A stretch of DNA of 34,462 nt, taken from assembly GCA_048268105.1 (NCBI GenBank), contig JBLWWH010000026.1:1-34462 (forward strand), written 5' to 3'. Numbering within the stretch: the first letter of the stretch is position 1; the number at the start of each line of letters is the position of its first letter. The notes under the pieces were generated by a model that worked only from the letters and a program-made list of their open reading frames with translations, was not told the DNA's origin and made no database searches. Of this stretch, positions 30,618 through 34,462 are shown piece after piece. The stretch is from Profundicola sp048268105 (GTDB lineage Bacteria; Bacteroidota; Bacteroidia; Flavobacteriales; Weeksellaceae). Position numbers and translations under genes: made by a program.

Positions 30618-31328
30618 ATGAAAGAAGATATTAAAAATAATAGCTCATTAGTTCCTGTTAATTCTAAAGGGCTTGTTCGTTTAGAAAAATCAATTGGTGT
30701 AACTGAAAAAATTTTAAATGAACAAAATGATAGGCTTTTTATATTAAGTTGGGATATACTTTTTGAACATAGAGATTTCTTTAATCGTTTTTTCTCAACG
30801 TTTATTGCCTTTTCAGAGAAAGAACTAAATGATTTTTACAAGAAACTGGAATTAGGGTATGAATTTATAAGCCCTACTATCGATTCAGAACCATTAGCTG
30901 TTGGACAAGCACTTTATGGATTGCAGTATAACAGAAATATATCTTGGACAACCTCATTAAAAGAACTGTATTCAGAAAAACAAACTAATTACTTTGATTT
31001 TTATTATATAAAAAATTTTGCTGATCTGCCATTAGATATTGAAAAACAGGTTACCTCACATTATCATTTTGAGCAAGCTCAATTTCTTTACCATCAGTAT
31101 AGACAAGAGCCCAAGGAAAGCCTTGAAATAAAAAATCATTATGATGATATACTATTCAAAAGACAGTTTAGTAATAATGAAATAATGATAATTATAAATG
31201 AATATGGCTTAGATTATTTTTGCAATGAATCATTTGTGACTAAACTTATGAATAAAATTATTCAAGATATTTCTGACTTCAATCTTACTAAATTTTATAA
31301 TGAAATTAGAATGACTAACTCTTTTTAA
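30618..31328 (+). CDS. Protein of unknown function paired with a PLD/J-domain protein (cassette 17, gene 1)
   Basis: 236 residues, acidic, rich in aromatic residues and predicted largely helical, with no signal peptide or membrane segment. Segments such as ILSWDILFEHRDFFNRFFSTFIAF and HYHFEQAQFLYHQYRQEPKE suggest a helical bundle, but I recognise no family. It is separated from the downstream PLD/J-domain gene by three bases, which suggests co-translation and a shared role (partner, inhibitor or sensor of the nuclease-like protein). Confidence 0.72.
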   Translation: MKEDIKNNSSLVPVNSKGLVRLEKSIGVTEKILNEQNDRLFILSWDILFEHRDFFNRFFSTFIAFSEKELNDFYKKLELGYEFISPTIDSEPLAVGQALYGLQYNRNISWTTSLKELYSEKQTNYFDFYYIKNFADLPLDIEKQVTSHYHFEQAQFLYHQYRQEPKESLEIKNHYDDILFKRQFSNNEIMIIINEYGLDYFCNESFVTKLMNKIIQDISDFNLTKFYNEIRMTNSF

Positions 31329-31331
31329 TAA

Positions 31332-32702
31332 ATGCAAACAGAAGCAGTTTTTGAAAACATATCCGAGAGAATAAAACAGGAATTGTGGAAGACACAAAAA
31401 GTCATTCACATTGCCGTTGCGTGGTTCACAAATAAAGAGTTGTTCGATATTCTTAAAATTAAGGCACAAAATAACTGCAAGGTTTTCATTATAATCAATG
31501 ATGATGAAATCAATAATAATTCATCTATAGGTTACGACAACCTGAATATTAAGAACATCAAGATTTATAAGACTGGGCTTAATGAAAATGAATTGATGCA
31601 CAATAAATTTTGTGTCATAGACAATACTACCATCATAACAGGTTCTTATAATTGGAGCTACAAAGCAAAATCAAACTTTGAAAATATTATCATCACATAC
31701 AATGACAATATTCTTGCTAATCAATTCCTTGACGAGTTCAATAAAATCGTTAAAATTATAAATCCAAAAGAAGCATTAAATGATGATATATTTCCGCTTC
31801 ATATTATTGTAAAAAGACTTGAAATCGTAAAGAACTATATACTATTGGTAGATTTAAGTTCATTAGAAACAGAAATTTTGAAGTTAAGACAATATGATTT
31901 TAATGACGATATATCTGAAATTATTACCTTAGTTAAGTCTGACGACTTCAATTTAGCAATTCCTATTATTGACAACTTCATAAGACAAAATCAGCAGGTA
32001 GAACTTTGGATTGACAAAGAGCTTGCAATTTTAAAGACAGAAGTGAGAAAACTTGAAAATCAAATTAATGCTTTTGATAATGAAAAGACTGAACTTGAAA
32101 AAATAATCTCAGAATTTCAACATAGGCATACCCTTGAATTGGGAGACATTATTTTAAAAATTTTAAAACTTAGAAAGTTAAAATTCCAAACTTCTAAGGA
32201 AAAGTTTGTTGAAGCAGAACAAGATGAAAGGCAATATCGAGAACAATTTGATTTAGAAAATTCTAAGAAAGTTCGAGACCTTACAGACCAAGAAAAATCC
32301 GAATTGAAATCAAAATTCAGAAAAGCGACAGTTCTTTGTCATCCAGACAAAGTTGTTAATGAAATGAAAGAAACAGCACAGAAGATATTCGTTGAGTTAA
32401 AATCAGCCTACGACCAAAATGATTTAAGTAAAGTATCTGAAATCCTTAAAGAGCTTGAAAAGGGTAATTTCTTTAGAACCACTTCTGAAACTATTACAGA
32501 GAAAGACCTACTTCAAGTAGAAATAACACGACTTAAAAGACAAATCAAAATTATTGAAAATGAAATCATATCTATTAAGTTGAGTGATACATATAAGAAA
32601 GTAATAGAAATATCGAATTGGGACAACTACTTTGAAGAAACGAGACAAAAGCTAAATAAAGAACTTGAATATTTAGAAAATCAACTAATTGAATATGAAT
32701 AG
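31332..32702 (+). CDS. PLD-like nuclease domain fused to a J-like domain (cassette 17, gene 2)
   Basis: 456 residues. N-terminal phospholipase-D-like domain (about 1-145): IHIAVAWFTNKELFDIL, then one HxK(x)4D motif (MHNKFCVID; His90, Lys92, Asp97) and ITGSYNWSYKAKSNFENI, as in single-HKD nucleases that dimerise to form the active site. Then an extended coiled coil (about 215-280). A J-like segment (about 315-365) follows with FRKATVLCHPDKVVNEMKETAQKIFVELKSAYD including the HPD tripeptide (337-339), and a final coiled coil. The J-domain implies a DnaK partner. The unusual combination and the paired upstream gene suggest a conflict or defence module; this is inference. Confidence 0.8.
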   Translation: MQTEAVFENISERIKQELWKTQKVIHIAVAWFTNKELFDILKIKAQNNCKVFIIINDDEINNNSSIGYDNLNIKNIKIYKTGLNENELMHNKFCVIDNTTIITGSYNWSYKAKSNFENIIITYNDNILANQFLDEFNKIVKIINPKEALNDDIFPLHIIVKRLEIVKNYILLVDLSSLETEILKLRQYDFNDDISEIITLVKSDDFNLAIPIIDNFIRQNQQVELWIDKELAILKTEVRKLENQINAFDNEKTELEKIISEFQHRHTLELGDIILKILKLRKLKFQTSKEKFVEAEQDERQYREQFDLENSKKVRDLTDQEKSELKSKFRKATVLCHPDKVVNEMKETAQKIFVELKSAYDQNDLSKVSEILKELEKGNFFRTTSETITEKDLLQVEITRLKRQIKIIENEIISIKLSDTYKKVIEISNWDNYFEETRQKLNKELEYLENQLIEYE

Positions 32703-32716
32703 AATAACAGAAAAAC

Positions 32717-32750
32717 GGCTGGTAACATCGGTAACCGTTGCACAACCCCA
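32717..32750 (+). repeat. attC 17, truncated
   Basis: Inverse core GGCTGGTAAC is the exact complement of the cassette start GTTACCAGCC. Only 10 bases later there is a GTT core-like sequence (CCGTTGCACAAC, 32735-32746), with no hairpin arms between. The hairpin is either deleted, or this is a join to the end of another truncated cassette (GTTGCACAAC is also the inverse core of attC 2). Confidence 0.7.
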
Positions 32751-34462
32751 TAAAAACATAAAAACCGACCTATTTTAAGGCGATTTAAGGCTAGCTTCTA
32801 GGATATTCAGCTAAATATCAGTCAAAAATAGCTGTGTTCAAATGCCTTCTTTTTGCGTTTGTTAAGATGTTTTTAAGCCAAAGCTCAAAGTGCCCTGTTC
32901 CTGCCTTAGTTTTGGTCAGTTTTGTCATGAATTTTAAGTATTTTTTCAGGTTATAGGCCGTGGCGGCCATCTGCATCACTTTGTTAGCAGACGATAAGCC
33001 TTTGGTGTTGATTTTTCGTAAGCCCATAAACTGGGTTAAGGTACCGAAAACAGGTTCAACGGTGCTACTGCGTTTAAACTTCATGTATCTGCCCCATGGG
33101 CTGTTCATTCTGGCATTATTTCGCTCATATTCATCGCGATAATAGGTCACCGTAATTCGTTTTTCTTTGGCTGTTTTGCTCAAGCAAGTTTGCTTTAATG
33201 GACAAGTTATACATTGCTTACTGCTGCTTCTGTATTCATTCTTTAAGGTCTGTGTGCGGTAATCTTTAAAGGTCTTTTTAAAAGGTATTATTTCTCCATT
33301 AGGACAAACATAATGATCTTGTTCTTTGTTGTACTCAAACCCCGTAGGTCCACCTTTGTACGTGCCATGTGGTGGTATAAAACTACGTAGGTTTTCTTTT
33401 TCTAATAACGCATAGTTCTCGCCACTACTATATCCTGTATCTGCCAAACAATTTTGCCAAAATAGACCTTGCTTATTTAGCCTTCTTTTGAGTCGTTGTA
33501 ATATATCTGGTAAATCTTTGTTGTCTTTGCTGTCGGCATGATACGCTGCTATGTCGGTGATAACATGGTGGGCCGTATCTACACTGAGCTGACTGTGGTA
33601 ATTTAGTTTTCTTGCCTTCCCTGGTTTAACACTTATGCATGCATCTGGGTCTGTGGGCGAATAATGCGTTTTGTTACTAGTATATCTACTTCCCTTGTTG
33701 CCAGCACCTGGTCGTTGGTCCTGATCTTTTGCCCATTTCTTATTCCTACTTTTTATGGCTTTTAACTCTGCTTCACTCGCCGTAATTTGTTGTTGTACTT
33801 TACTGGCTTTGTTTTCTTTACTTTGCCTAAAGGCTGTCTCTTTATCTCGGCGGCTAATATGACGAACATTTCTTAGGTGCTTTTCTAAATCCTGCTCGGG
33901 TATTTTAAGCTCTAAACTATCCATACTGGCATTGGCTTTTATGGGAGCCGAATCAATAGCTTGACTATGTCCTGCTACCATTTTCTTTTGGATACACATT
34001 TTTAATACATGCTCAAAAACCTCTGTAAAAACCTCTTCTGGAAACAGCTCTCGTGTTCTGCTCAGGGTAGAATGCCATGGCAAAGCTTCGTCTATATTAT
34101 AGTCCAAGAAATACAGTATATCCAGGCGCATACTACAATGCTCAATTAGCTTACGGTCGCTTATGATATTTTCTAAATAACCCACCAAACAGAGTTTAAA
34201 AAACACCACAGGATCAATGCTTTTTTGACCACAATTACCATAAAATTGGTGGGTTCGCTTTCTAATAAAATCTAAGTGTAGAATTTCCTTCAATCTCCTA
34301 TAAAATGTTTCCTTGGGAACGACTTCACTCAATTGAAAATGAAGAAAAAGTTTCTCTTGATATTGTTTTTCACCTTGCATACATAAATATACGATTTAAT
34401 CTGCTGAAAATCAATTATTGACATAATGAATTTAAAATAAAATAAACCTTATTTATCTTCTT
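32751..34462 (-). mobile_element. IS1182-family insertion sequence at the end of the array
   Basis: Contains one intact transposase gene on the minus strand. The left limit is placed just after the last attC-like sequence; the right limit may lie outside the window. I could not identify matching terminal inverted repeats in the 82 bases right of the gene, so the extent is approximate. Confidence 0.6.
32818..34380 (-). CDS. IS1182-family transposase
   Basis: 520 residues. N-terminal DUF772-type helical domain (about 40-130: FYGNCGQKSIDPVVFFKLCLVGYLENIISDRKL, then LPWHSTLSRTRELF), followed by a DDE catalytic domain: first Asp in QAIDSAPIKANASMD (about 142), second Asp in LADTGYSSGENY (about 303), and Glu in RSSTVEPVFGTLTQFMGLRK (about 446). 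A cysteine cluster (CITCPLKQTCL) is typical of the family's zinc-binding insertion. The gene is uninterrupted and could be functional. It lies opposite to the cassettes and abuts the truncated attC 17. Confidence 0.93.
   Translation of the reverse strand: MQGEKQYQEKLFLHFQLSEVVPKETFYRRLKEILHLDFIRKRTHQFYGNCGQKSIDPVVFFKLCLVGYLENIISDRKLIEHCSMRLDILYFLDYNIDEALPWHSTLSRTRELFPEEVFTEVFEHVLKMCIQKKMVAGHSQAIDSAPIKANASMDSLELKIPEQDLEKHLRNVRHISRRDKETAFRQSKENKASKVQQQITASEAELKAIKSRNKKWAKDQDQRPGAGNKGSRYTSNKTHYSPTDPDACISVKPGKARKLNYHSQLSVDTAHHVITDIAAYHADSKDNKDLPDILQRLKRRLNKQGLFWQNCLADTGYSSGENYALLEKENLRSFIPPHGTYKGGPTGFEYNKEQDHYVCPNGEIIPFKKTFKDYRTQTLKNEYRSSSKQCITCPLKQTCLSKTAKEKRITVTYYRDEYERNNARMNSPWGRYMKFKRSSTVEPVFGTLTQFMGLRKINTKGLSSANKVMQMAATAYNLKKYLKFMTKLTKTKAGTGHFELWLKNILTNAKRRHLNTAIFD

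Larger units (their letters stand above)
11781..32737 (+). mobile_element. Integron-like cassette array (17 cassettes)
   Basis: A tyrosine recombinase gene, a candidate attI and 17 consecutive cassettes. Starts (base after the core G): 12979, 14110, 15279, 16060, 17078, 17910, 18938, 19442, 21579, 22816, 24969, 26644, 27120, 27794, 28429, 29204, 30586. Each boundary is an attC-like imperfect hairpin with an inverse core ending in AAC on the left and a core GTT on the right. In every cassette the inverse core at its end is the reverse complement of its own beginning (e.g. cassette 3 starts GTTACCACAC and ends GTGTGGTAAC). That rule holds for integron cassettes, because each integrates from a circle. 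Almost all recognisable genes are on the + strand. One attC is interrupted by an IS110 element. Confidence 0.88.

Noticed and set aside
13979..32726. Regularly recurring repeats between genes considered as a CRISPR or REP/MITE family
   Set aside because: Spacing is 0.5-2.1 kb with genes in between and no cas genes. Site edges vary but match each cassette's own start, which MITE or REP repeats would not do.
21452..32726. Toxin-antitoxin pair in the cassettes, as is common in long integrons
   Set aside because: None of the two-gene cassettes matches a known toxin-antitoxin family; cassette 17 remains only a possibility.

Overview
The window looks like a Bacteroidota chromosome, most likely a flavobacterium. 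It is AT-rich, several candidate promoters match the Bacteroidota -7 pattern TAnnTTTG, starts rarely show a Shine-Dalgarno, and gene content is typical (class I IlvC of about 347 residues, LytS/LytTR pair, DUF1697, PepSY-like protein, OLD-type ATPase). It has a core-genome left part and an accessory right part.

Left part (1-10.9 kb): the 3' end of a cold-shock protein gene with its terminator, then a complete branched-chain amino acid operon ilvE-ilvD-ilvB-ilvN-ilvC-ilvA. Four junctions are stop/start overlaps of the form TAATG or nearly so. Ahead of ilvE lie three consecutive leader-peptide/terminator units. Leader 1 is rich in Ile, Ala, Met and Leu; leaders 2 and 3 are near-duplicates made mostly of Thr and Ile. 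This reads as a triple transcription attenuator. The operon is followed by an envelope-anchored protein of unknown function and a LytS-type histidine kinase with its LytTR response regulator.

Right part (11.3-32.7 kb): an integron-like system. A tyrosine recombinase gene is followed by a candidate attI and then 17 cassettes, all on the + strand. Each cassette starts at a G^TT core, carries 0-2 genes, and ends with an inverse core ending in AAC that opens a 130-200 base imperfect hairpin (attC). The decisive evidence is that the end of each cassette is the reverse complement of the start of the SAME cassette (about 9-15 bases), which is the rule for circularising integron cassettes. Departures from classical integrons: the recombinase lacks the IntI-specific insertion, points the same way as the cassettes, and its 5' end holds two in-frame stop codons; the own-cassette complementarity is longer than the usual 7-base box; and the hairpin arms carry recurrent strand-asymmetric A.C mismatches.

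Payload in order: DUF1697 + SRPBCC; PD-(D/E)XK endonuclease-like; DUF4304-like; MerTP-like + small Cys-rich protein; secreted protein; S1/OB-like protein; a gene-free cassette with internal repeats; OLD-family ATPase-nuclease; glutaminase; membrane-anchored protein; AraC regulator + quinol monooxygenase; 105-aa protein; GNAT acetyltransferase; two-TM protein; HNH endonuclease; outer-membrane 'phenol MetA' protein + PepSY-like protein; unknown protein + PLD/J-domain protein. Four or five are nuclease-like and could be defence genes. An IS110-family element interrupts the attC of cassette 10, and an IS1182-family element closes the array at the right edge.
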